Shown here piece by piece: positions 32,731 through 39,252 of a DNA stretch of 64,000 bases. The stretch lies in NCBI RefSeq assembly GCF_029360645.1, contig NZ_JARDUA010000003.1, forward strand, positions 124,001 through 188,000, written 5' to 3'. The position numbers and the translations under genes are program-made. Within the stretch, counting starts at the first letter, position 1. Each line of letters begins with the position of its first letter. The DNA comes from Pontibacter litorisediminis (GTDB lineage: Bacteria; Bacteroidota; Bacteroidia; Cytophagales; Hymenobacteraceae). The notes under the pieces are model-generated. The model did not search any database. It was not told the origin of the DNA and worked only from the letters and a program-made list of their open reading frames with translations.

Positions 32731-33882
32731 TTATTTTGCCGGAAACAGAAGCTTTAGAGCCTGCGGCATCCGTTTGCCCCAGGCCGATTCAAAATGCTTG
32801 GCCTGCTCGTCTTTCACCCAAGTGTACTCTTTGCCCTCGCGGTAGCCTTTCTGTTGCAGCGCCTGCAGCATGTCGTCTATGCCGGGCTGTAGCTGCTGCT
32901 CCAGCTCCACACCGCCGTTATCGATGTAAAAGTATACAGGCTTCTTTTTCCCTTTGTAGCCCAGCACGTCATCCACGTAATCAATGTCTTGTATCTTAAA
33001 GGCAGGCGACATGCAAATGGCTTTCGAGAAAACCTCCGGGTACTCCCAAGCCAGCATAAAGGCCACGGTGCCGCCCGTCGAGGAGCCACCCGTGGCGGTG
33101 TGCCTGGGGCCTGGCCTGGTGCGGTAGGTGCTGTCGATAAAAGGCTTTACCGTGTTCACCACATACTCCATGTAAGCAGAGCCCTTCTTGCCCGGCACAT
33201 ACTCCTGCATGCGTGCTTCGGTGTTGTTGATGCCCACGATGATGATAGGTTCTATGGCACCGGCGCGGATCAGGCTGTCGGCGGTCTCATCCACACGCCA
33301 GTCCACTCCAAAGGAGCTGGTTTTAGGGTCGAATAGGTTCTGGCCATCGTGCATGTAGAGCACCGGGTACCGCTTCTTTTTGTCTTGCGCATAGTTTGGC
33401 GGCAGCCACACCACCAGGTCGCGCGCCGGAATGGTACCGTTCCTGCCCACTTTTTCGTGGCGCGCCAATTCGCCTGTAACCCCACCTGCCACAGGCCCCT
33501 TGCTGTCGCCGTTTCGCCAGTTGGTTACCCTGTTCTTTACCTGCAGGCTACTCTCTACCTTCACCGTGTAATTCTCAAGCGGGCTCCCGGTGCTGTCGGC
33601 GGCCTCCTGCTCCCAGCTGCCGAGGGTATACTTATACTCCAGCAGCATGGGCTCGCGCAGTATGATTTCTTTCTCCCAGGTATCGGCGCCGGTGCGCTCC
33701 ATTCTTACTTTGGCCGGGTTCCAGTTGCCGAGCTCGGGGGCGCTGCCGGTGATGTACACTTGTGCGGTGTCGGGCAGGCCGGGGGTGTGCAGCATAAACG
33801 TCACGACTTTTTCTACAGGGGCCTGCGCCGTGGCGGCCAAAGCGCAAAGAACGGCTAGCAGGAGCGGGAGGATGGGTTTCAT
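32731..33882 (-). CDS. secreted esterase with N-terminal starch-binding-like (CBM20) domain
   Basis: This 383-residue protein starts at ATG 33882 with a signal peptide (MKPILPLLLAVLCALAATAQ). Residues 25-112 look like CBM20: VTFMLHTPGLPDTAQVYITG, ELGNWNPAKV, then WEKEIILREPMLLEYKY. From about 155 an esterase-D/ferulate-esterase-like alpha/beta hydrolase follows: YPVLYMHDGQNLF, IIIVGINN, the GGSSTGG elbow with nucleophile S268, and the putative catalytic His in KHFESAW near the end. It probably hydrolyses an ester on a carbohydrate or a related small ester in the periplasm. A CBM20-Esterase fusion of this form is common in Bacteroidota. Confidence 0.88.
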   Translation of the reverse strand: MKPILPLLLAVLCALAATAQAPVEKVVTFMLHTPGLPDTAQVYITGSAPELGNWNPAKVRMERTGADTWEKEIILREPMLLEYKYTLGSWEQEAADSTGSPLENYTVKVESSLQVKNRVTNWRNGDSKGPVAGGVTGELARHEKVGRNGTIPARDLVVWLPPNYAQDKKKRYPVLYMHDGQNLFDPKTSSFGVDWRVDETADSLIRAGAIEPIIIVGINNTEARMQEYVPGKKGSAYMEYVVNTVKPFIDSTYRTRPGPRHTATGGSSTGGTVAFMLAWEYPEVFSKAICMSPAFKIQDIDYVDDVLGYKGKKKPVYFYIDNGGVELEQQLQPGIDDMLQALQQKGYREGKEYTWVKDEQAKHFESAWGKRMPQALKLLFPAK

Positions 33883-33948
33883 AGTTGTAGGCACTTATAT
33901 GTGAATACGGACAAGGTAAGGATTTTGCAAATATGCCTGCTTAATGCA

Positions 33949-33981
33949 AAACAGCCACAGCATGTGTTGCTGTGGCTGTTT
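33949..33981 (-). terminator. terminator after the 59-residue protein gene
   Basis: A perfect 14-bp stem (33949-33962 with 33968-33981) with loop TGTGT is followed on the minus strand by TTTTG; it lies 21 nt after the stop at 34003. Confidence 0.8.
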
Positions 33982-34002
33982 CGGTGGAGTATAGTGTCGT
34001 TA

Positions 34003-34182
34003 TTAGCTCTTACGCTTTTTGCTTTCACGGTCCTGCTCGTTGTCGGTGCGGGCCTGAGGCGTTTGTTTGCCGCTCATCTTGGTGTCCGTCACGTCGCGCT
34101 CCAGGCTGTTGCTAATGTCCTTGCTGTTGCCTTTGCTCTTGTTGGTCAGGTCGCTTTTCTTGCTTTTATCTTGATCTTTCAT
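34003..34182 (-). CDS. tiny Lys/Asp-rich disordered protein
   Basis: This is 59 residues, starting MKDQDKSKKSDLTNKSKGNS and ending DRESKKRKS, with no hydrophobic residues in any run and no Cys or Trp. It is predicted fully disordered. It is the last of three minus-strand genes of the same style; the next one upstream begins MKDQKKKS, so the N-termini may be related. A perfect terminator closes the set. Small hydrophilic proteins of this type are often general-stress or desiccation proteins, but that is inference. Confidence 0.6.
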   Translation of the reverse strand: MKDQDKSKKSDLTNKSKGNSKDISNSLERDVTDTKMSGKQTPQARTDNEQDRESKKRKS

Positions 34183-34200
34183 GGTTCTTGTTAAGTTTAG

Positions 34201-34461
34201 TTATTCCTCAGAAGACCCGCTGTCGGCTTTGTTGCTCACGCTCTGCCAGCCTTTGCCGCCTTTTGCCGGTCTGCCCTGGTGGTTGTTACTTTCTCCTGCG
34301 GATGGTGCAGGCTTTGCCTGGGTGTTGGAGCCGGTGTTACCCATGCCCCGCAGCGAGTTCTCGATCGCCAGCCTGTTTCCTTTCCTGCCTGCCTCAAAAG
34401 ATTTTTCAGGGTTACTTGCAAAGCCGTGGAATTCCAAGCTTTTCTTTTTCTGATCTTTCAT
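34201..34461 (-). CDS. small disordered protein with KGG-stress-like motif
   Basis: This is an 86-residue hydrophilic protein starting MKDQKKKSLEFHGFASNPEK. The segment GFASNPEKSFEAGRKGNR resembles the KGG (Con-10/YmdF) stress repeat, which reads GFASMDPEKQREIASKGG in other bacteria, but the double Gly is altered. The rest is Gly/Asn/Ser-rich (GMGNTGSNTQAKPAPSAGES) and disordered. It lies 18 bp before the 59-residue gene and 96 bp after the 72-residue gene, probably one transcript. Confidence 0.6.
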   Translation of the reverse strand: MKDQKKKSLEFHGFASNPEKSFEAGRKGNRLAIENSLRGMGNTGSNTQAKPAPSAGESNNHQGRPAKGGKGWQSVSNKADSGSSEE

Positions 34462-34557
34462 CCGTTCTCATAGATTTTGTGGTGAAACATAGTGCCTTAC
34501 CGCTAAGGCCGTTTTACAGTGTACGGTTGTTAGCCGCCCATGTTGGCTTGCCGGGGG

Positions 34558-34776
34558 CTAGTACTTCTTGTCGCTGCTCTCTTCGGCGTCTTTGCCTGTG
34601 CGGATGTTGGTAACGCCGCCTCCGGTGCCGCCAACGGTGGGGGAGGTGGCGTCGCTCTGCGAACTGGTGCCGCTGTTCTTGATCGATTTGCCCGGTTTCA
34701 TGGTGCGTGATGTCTCGTTGACGTCCTGCTTCATCCTATCCTGGCGCTGCTGGTCCTGGTCTTTCTCCTGTTTCAT
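34558..34776 (-). CDS. small Gln/Lys-rich disordered protein
   Basis: This is 72 residues from ATG 34776 (MKQEKDQDQQRQDRMKQDVN), extremely hydrophilic, with a Ser/Thr/Gly-rich second half (SSQSDATSPTVGGTGGGVTN) and an EESSDKKY tail. I did not use the upstream start at 34824 because that N-terminus is hydrophobic and unlike the two sister proteins. It is the first of the three-gene set and has no recognised domain. Confidence 0.55.
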   Translation of the reverse strand: MKQEKDQDQQRQDRMKQDVNETSRTMKPGKSIKNSGTSSQSDATSPTVGGTGGGVTNIRTGKDAEESSDKKY

Positions 34777-34795
34777 AGCTTGTGTGTTATAAAGT

Positions 34796-34838
34796 AAAGT
34801 ATAAACCGGCCATACTTGTGGCACGGCGTTTATACTTT
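34796..34838 (-). terminator. hairpin made of paired AAGTATA copies
   Basis: AAAGTATAAAC (34796-34806) pairs perfectly with GTTTATACTTT (34828-34838). It lies just downstream of the methyltransferase stop on the minus strand and just upstream of the 72-residue gene, so it may separate the two transcripts. Confidence 0.5.
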
Positions 34839-34867
34839 GTACGGGCTACAAACAGGCTTGTTTGGGG

Positions 34868-36055
34868 CTATGCTTTCTCGCAGATGAGCACCACCGGCTT
34901 CTGGTGCATGTCGGTGGTGAAGAACAGGTACGTACGGCCGCCTTCTTTTAGGCCGGTTTTCTTGCGGATGTCTGCCACAGCCTCCGGAAAGTTGCGCACG
35001 GTGATGTTGGCTTTTTTCTCCGGCAACTGCCTCAGCAGCTCCTTTTTATTATAGCGGCTCACGCCGAGGCACCTAAAGCTGCGGCCGGGAAAGTGGGGCA
35101 GCAGCTGCGCAGCAGTGTAAAGATGGCTGTTGGGGTGCAGCTTGCTTAACTGCAGGTGCTGGCCCAGGTAGCGGTAAGCGCCCGCCTTCAGTATGGCGGC
35201 ATTAGGCTCATACACGTACTCCTGCGGATCGGCGTAAACAGGGGCGGCGGCTTCTTCCTGGGCGCGGGTGAAGGTCAGGAGCTGGGGCTCGGCACTAGGC
35301 AGCAGGTTCACGGTTGTGCGGGGCACGTTGGCCGGGGCGGGAGCTGTGGGCCGCAGCAAGTATAACACCTCCTTTACCTCGTTCTGCAGCGCCACCACCC
35401 ACACGTGTTCCACGTGGGCCAGTTCCTGCAGCGCCTGCTCAATGTCCAGCATGGGCGAGGTTTTCAGCAGGATGGCGTCGGCCTTTTGGAAGAGCAGCGG
35501 CAGCAGGTGCAGCACGTCCGGCTCACAGTCCTGCAGCAGGTGCAGCTTCTGGTCGCGGTCGCCGCGGCGGGCTGGGTCCAGGTACAGCACATCGGCCTTC
35601 TCCTCCAACGTATGCAAAAAGTCCTCGGCCGTGGTGTTTATACTTTGGATGTTCGCGGCGCCCAGCAAGCCGAAGTTATACGTGGCCACCTCCTGTAGCT
35701 CCTGGTTCTGTTCCACGTGCATCACCCGCCCAAAGCTGCGGGCAAAGTAGAAGCTATCCACCCCAAAGCCGCCGGTTAGGTCCACCAGCAGTTTTCCGCG
35801 CACCAGGCTTGCCTTGAATGCCGCCGTCACCTCCGAAGAACTCTGCTCTACCGACAGCGCCACCGGAAACACCGCCTGCGGGTGCCCAGCCCAGGTAGGC
35901 AGCTTTTGCGCAGCCTTCTGCCGTGCCTTTATCTGCTGCACCAGCTCCTGCACCGGCAGCTGCGGGTAGCGGCCGGCCTGCAGCATCAGCTGGGCCACGT
36001 CTTGGTGCTGGTGCTGAAGTATGAATTCCTGCTCTTCGGGGGTAAAGGTGCGCAT
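34868..36055 (-). CDS. class I SAM-dependent methyltransferase with THUMP-like domain
   Basis: This 395-residue cytosolic protein has an N-terminal helical segment (1-60), a Rossmann methyltransferase core with motif I KLLVDLTGGFGVDSFYFA at about 88-105, an acidic strand HVEQNQELQEVA, and DPARR at 160-164 (catalytic-loop position). A C-terminal THUMP-like/RNA-binding-like part starts at about 290 (YEPNAAILKAGAYRYLGQHL). The arrangement is that of Bacteroidota proteins related to RNA or lipid methyltransferases of the TrmG10/RsmD type; the substrate is unknown. A -7-like TATCTTTG lies at 36080-36087 on the minus strand. Confidence 0.85.
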   Translation of the reverse strand: MRTFTPEEQEFILQHQHQDVAQLMLQAGRYPQLPVQELVQQIKARQKAAQKLPTWAGHPQAVFPVALSVEQSSSEVTAAFKASLVRGKLLVDLTGGFGVDSFYFARSFGRVMHVEQNQELQEVATYNFGLLGAANIQSINTTAEDFLHTLEEKADVLYLDPARRGDRDQKLHLLQDCEPDVLHLLPLLFQKADAILLKTSPMLDIEQALQELAHVEHVWVVALQNEVKEVLYLLRPTAPAPANVPRTTVNLLPSAEPQLLTFTRAQEEAAAPVYADPQEYVYEPNAAILKAGAYRYLGQHLQLSKLHPNSHLYTAAQLLPHFPGRSFRCLGVSRYNKKELLRQLPEKKANITVRNFPEAVADIRKKTGLKEGGRTYLFFTTDMHQKPVVLICEKA

Positions 36056-36116
36056 GGCGGGTTCTGTTTATGGGTGCTGCAAAGATATTGATTAAAAAAA
36101 GGAGGCGGTATGCTAA

Positions 36117-36150
36117 TTTGTTTAACGTATTCACATATTTGTTAAACAAA
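36117..36150. promoter_or_regulatory. 10-bp inverted repeat in a divergent promoter region
   Basis: TTTGTTTAAC (36117-36126) pairs with GTTAAACAAA (36141-36150) around 14 nt, in the space between the methyltransferase and DUF4397 genes. It could be a dimeric-regulator operator; no gene for such a regulator is adjacent. Confidence 0.45.
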
Positions 36151-36216
36151 ACTTCAGCATCGCAGTTAAAGAGAAAATGAGTTAATCAATTATCAAATTT
36201 AATTTCTTAATGAGCT

Positions 36217-36915
36217 ATGAAGTATTGGATGAAAAAAATGGCAATGTTGGCAGTGTTACCTGCCTTGTTCCTAGTAAGCTGCGACGACGACGACGATGAT
36301 ATCGATCTTAACACGGATGATGCCGAGGTGATGGTGGTGCACGCCTCCCCTGATGCGCCAGGCGTTGACCTGCTGATCAACGACGTGAAGGTAAACACGT
36401 CGCCGCTTACCTTCCCTAACAACACCGGCTACCTGGAACTGCCAGCAGGCAGGCAAAACGTGAAGGTGAATGCCGCCGGTACCTCCACCACCGTGATAAA
36501 CGCCAACCTGGACCTGGAGGCGGACAAGGATTACTCCGTTTTCGCCATCAACACACTGGACAACATCGAACCCTTGGTGTTGGAAGACGACCTGACCGAC
36601 CCTGCCAGCGGTATGGCCCACGTGCGCTTCGTGCACCTTTCTCCTGATGCTCCTGCAGTCGATATAGCCGTGCAAGGGGGACCAGTGCTGTTTAGCAACA
36701 GAGCGTTTAAGTCTGCCACTGACTTCACACCCGTAAGCGCCGGTACTTATACCCTAGAGGTTCGCCCGGCCGGTACTACCACGGCAGTGCTCACCATCCC
36801 GGATGTGGAGCTAATGAGCGGAAACATCTACACCGTGTTTGCCAGCGGCTTCCTGACCCCACCGGAGGGTAACACCAACATGCTCGATGCGCAGATCATC
36901 ATGAACGAAGAATAA
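36217..36915 (+). CDS. DUF4397 lipoprotein (two repeats)
   Basis: This 232-residue lipoprotein has a signal peptide, lipobox LVSC and then a run of six Asp, an ideal Bacteroidota surface-export signal. Two DUF4397 units follow, with VVHASPDAPGVDLLINDVKV at about 38-57 and RFVHLSPDAPAVDIAVQGGP at about 135-154, each opening with the H-x-SPDAP-x-VD motif. The family is common on Bacteroidota surfaces without a known biochemical role. It is monocistronic, with a strong terminator after it. Confidence 0.92.
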   Translation: MKYWMKKMAMLAVLPALFLVSCDDDDDDIDLNTDDAEVMVVHASPDAPGVDLLINDVKVNTSPLTFPNNTGYLELPAGRQNVKVNAAGTSTTVINANLDLEADKDYSVFAINTLDNIEPLVLEDDLTDPASGMAHVRFVHLSPDAPAVDIAVQGGPVLFSNRAFKSATDFTPVSAGTYTLEVRPAGTTTAVLTIPDVELMSGNIYTVFASGFLTPPEGNTNMLDAQIIMNEE

Positions 36916-36936
36916 CTCCTTTACTACCTATAGCTG

Positions 36937-36973
36937 CAGCGCCTGCCATATGTTTGGCAGGCGCTGTTTTTTT
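36937..36973 (+). terminator. terminator after the DUF4397 gene
   Basis: A perfect 11-bp stem CAGCGCCTGCC/GGCAGGCGCTG (36937-36947 with 36956-36966) is followed by seven T. Confidence 0.93.
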
Positions 36974-37011
36974 CTGCTCACCACTTCTTAGGGGCTACAA
37001 ACCAGCTATTA

Positions 37012-37042
37012 TTGATGAAGTGCAACAAATTGCGTAAATTTG
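37012..37042 (+). promoter_or_regulatory. ahcY promoter
   Basis: TTG (37012-37014), 20-bp spacer, TAAATTTG (37035-37042). Transcription would start near 37049, leaving a leader of about 18 nt with no room for a SAH riboswitch. Confidence 0.7.
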
Positions 37043-37066
37043 TGTTTTATTTGAAAAAACGAGAAA

Positions 37067-38374
37067 ATGGTAGAGACATATCTGAAGTACAAGGTAAAAG
37101 ATATATCGCTGGCCGAGTGGGGCCGCAAAGAGATTAGATTGGCTGAGGCCGAGATGCCGGGCTTGATGGCCATCCGCGAGGAGTATGGCCCGAGCAAGCC
37201 GCTGGCGGGTGCCCGCATCGCCGGCTGTCTGCACATGACGATCCAGACGGCAGTATTGATCGAGACGCTGGTGGAATTGGGTGCTGAGGTTACCTGGTCT
37301 TCCTGCAACATCTTCTCCACACAGGACCATGCCGCCGCTGCCATTGCCGCTGCGGGTATTTCGGTTTACGCCTGGAAAGGCATGACGGCCGAGGAGTTTG
37401 ACTGGTGCATTGAGCAGACATTGTTCTTTGGCGAAGACCGCAAGCCGCTGAACATGATCCTGGACGATGGTGGCGACCTGACCAACATGGTGCTGGACAA
37501 GTACCCTGAGCTGGCTGGTGCTATCAAAGGCTTGTCCGAAGAAACAACGACAGGTGTTCACCGCCTGTACGAGCGCATGAAGAACGGCACGCTGCCAATG
37601 CCTGCCATCAACGTGAACGACTCTGTAACCAAATCCAAGTTTGATAACAAGTATGGCTGCAAGGAGTCTCTGGTAGACGCGATTCGCCGTGCCACGGACG
37701 TGATGATGGCTGGTAAAGTAGCCGTGGTGGCTGGTTATGGCGACGTGGGCAAGGGCTCAGCGGCCTCCCTGCGCGGTGCCGGTGCCCGTGTTATCGTTAC
37801 CGAGATCGACCCGATCTGTGCCCTGCAGGCTGCCATGGACGGTTTTGCCGTGAAGAGAATGGTAGACGCCGTGAAAGAGGCTGATATTGTGGTGACAGCC
37901 ACAGGTAACAAAGACATCATCGGGGAGCGCGAGTTCCGCCTGATGAAAGACAAGGCTATCGTGTGTAACATCGGCCACTTCGACAATGAGATCGATATGG
38001 CTTGGCTGAACAAGGCGTACGGCAACACCAAAGACGTGATCAAGCCGCAGGTAGATCTGTATAACATCGACGGCAAAGATATTATCGTACTGGCCGAGGG
38101 GCGCCTGGTGAACCTGGGTTGCGCCACAGGCCACCCATCGTTCGTGATGTCTAACTCTTTCTCTAACCAGACACTGGCACAGCTCGAGCTTTGGACAAAC
38201 ACGGAGGCCTACGAGAACAAGGTTTATACCTTGCCGAAGCACCTGGATGAGAAAGTAGCCCGCCTGCACCTGGGTAAGATCGGTGTGGAGTTGGACGAAT
38301 TGACGCCAGACCAGGCCCGTTACATCGGCGTGGAAGTGGAAGGTCCGTTTAAGCCAGAGTACTACCGTTACTAG
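37067..38374 (+). CDS. ahcY: adenosylhomocysteinase (SAH hydrolase)
   Basis: This 435-residue NAD-containing enzyme splits S-adenosylhomocysteine to adenosine and homocysteine, clearing the inhibitor left by SAM-dependent methyl transfer. Marks: [16 protein letters not shown] and [15 protein letters not shown] in the N-terminal half, the NAD-binding [35 protein letters not shown], and the C-terminal KPEYYRY tail. The length is normal. Its promoter is clear and it is monocistronic. Together with metK and the many SAM-dependent enzymes in the window it closes the methylation cycle. Confidence 0.98.
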   Translation: MVETYLKYKVKDISLAEWGRKEIRLAEAEMPGLMAIREEYGPSKPLAGARIAGCLHMTIQTAVLIETLVELGAEVTWSSCNIFSTQDHAAAAIAAAGISVYAWKGMTAEEFDWCIEQTLFFGEDRKPLNMILDDGGDLTNMVLDKYPELAGAIKGLSEETTTGVHRLYERMKNGTLPMPAINVNDSVTKSKFDNKYGCKESLVDAIRRATDVMMAGKVAVVAGYGDVGKGSAASLRGAGARVIVTEIDPICALQAAMDGFAVKRMVDAVKEADIVVTATGNKDIIGEREFRLMKDKAIVCNIGHFDNEIDMAWLNKAYGNTKDVIKPQVDLYNIDGKDIIVLAEGRLVNLGCATGHPSFVMSNSFSNQTLAQLELWTNTEAYENKVYTLPKHLDEKVARLHLGKIGVELDELTPDQARYIGVEVEGPFKPEYYRY

Positions 38375-38400
38375 GTATACCTGCCTGTAAGTATAAAGAG

Positions 38401-38431
38401 AGGCCGGTGCTGTGGAAGCACCGGCCTTTTT
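38401..38431 (+). terminator. terminator after ahcY
   Basis: An 11-bp stem AGGCCGGTGCT/AGCACCGGCCT (38401-38411 with 38417-38427) with loop GTGGA is followed by TTTTC. One AAGTATA copy lies just upstream (38388). Confidence 0.9.
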
Positions 38432-38476
38432 CTTTTCAGTAGTAGCTGGAAATGAGGTGAGGGGGAATCGTTATGC

Positions 38477-39223
38477 TTAAATGATGTTGAACCGGGACAT
38501 CAGCGCCTTTTTATAGGATTTACCAATCGGGATCTCTCCCTTGGAGAACACCACGGAGTTTTCCTCCAGCGCCTCTATTTTGTCGAGGTTGGCGATGTAG
38601 GAGCGGTGCACCCGCACAAAGTTCTGCGCCGGCAGCTTCTGTTCCATGTCCTTCAGCGTGGAGCTGACCAGGTACTTCTGGTCGGCGGTAACGATAAAGG
38701 AGTAGTTGTCATACGCCTCCACCCACAGGATATCGCTGTAGTGCACTTTAATGATGCGGTGCTTTACCTTTACAAAGATATAATCGGCATTGACCTCTTT
38801 GTCTTTGGCGTTAACGTTGGAGCCGTTCGCCGGCTTGCCATCTTTGTGGTTGCTATCGTGCTTGTACAAGGCTATCTCAATGGCCGAGCGCAGGCTCTTC
38901 TCATCAAAGGGTTTGACAAGGAAACCATCGGGCTCTGTTTTCTTAGCACGATCAATAGTGGCCGGGTCGGCATACGCGGTAAGGTAGATGAACGGAATAC
39001 CGAACTCCTCGCGGATCCGCGAACCAATGTCTACTCCGTCAGCATCGCCTTTGAGGTTGATATCCAGCAGTACCAGGTCGGGCTGTGTCTCCCGAATCAT
39101 GTCGATCGTGTCTTCTCCCGAGTCTATGGCGCACGTCTCGTAACCTAATTCTTCCAGGCTAGCCGCTAGATCTTCCGCGATGATGACCTCATCTTCCGAT
39201 ATAAGGATTTTAGGTTTTGTCAT
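38477..39223 (-). CDS. LytTR-type response regulator
   Basis: This 248-residue protein has a receiver domain (1-120; D11/E12, phosphoacceptor D54 in LLDINLKGD, T82, K104 in LVKPFDEK), then a charged linker (about 122-145) and a LytTR DNA-binding domain (about 149-248, with SDILWVEAYDNYSFI and NFVRVHRSYIANL). It should bind direct-repeat DNA sites after phosphorylation. It is the second gene of a two-component operon, 29 bp after the histidine kinase at 39253-42219. The target genes are unknown. Confidence 0.94.
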   Translation of the reverse strand: MTKPKILISEDEVIIAEDLAASLEELGYETCAIDSGEDTIDMIRETQPDLVLLDINLKGDADGVDIGSRIREEFGIPFIYLTAYADPATIDRAKKTEPDGFLVKPFDEKSLRSAIEIALYKHDSNHKDGKPANGSNVNAKDKEVNADYIFVKVKHRIIKVHYSDILWVEAYDNYSFIVTADQKYLVSSTLKDMEQKLPAQNFVRVHRSYIANLDKIEALEENSVVFSKGEIPIGKSYKKALMSRFNII

Positions 39224-39252
39224 AGCATTAGGTTCATACGTGAAAAATAAAA

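Noticed and set aside
37043-37066. SAH riboswitch before ahcY
   Set aside because: The promoter leaves about 18 nt of leader, too short for the aptamer.
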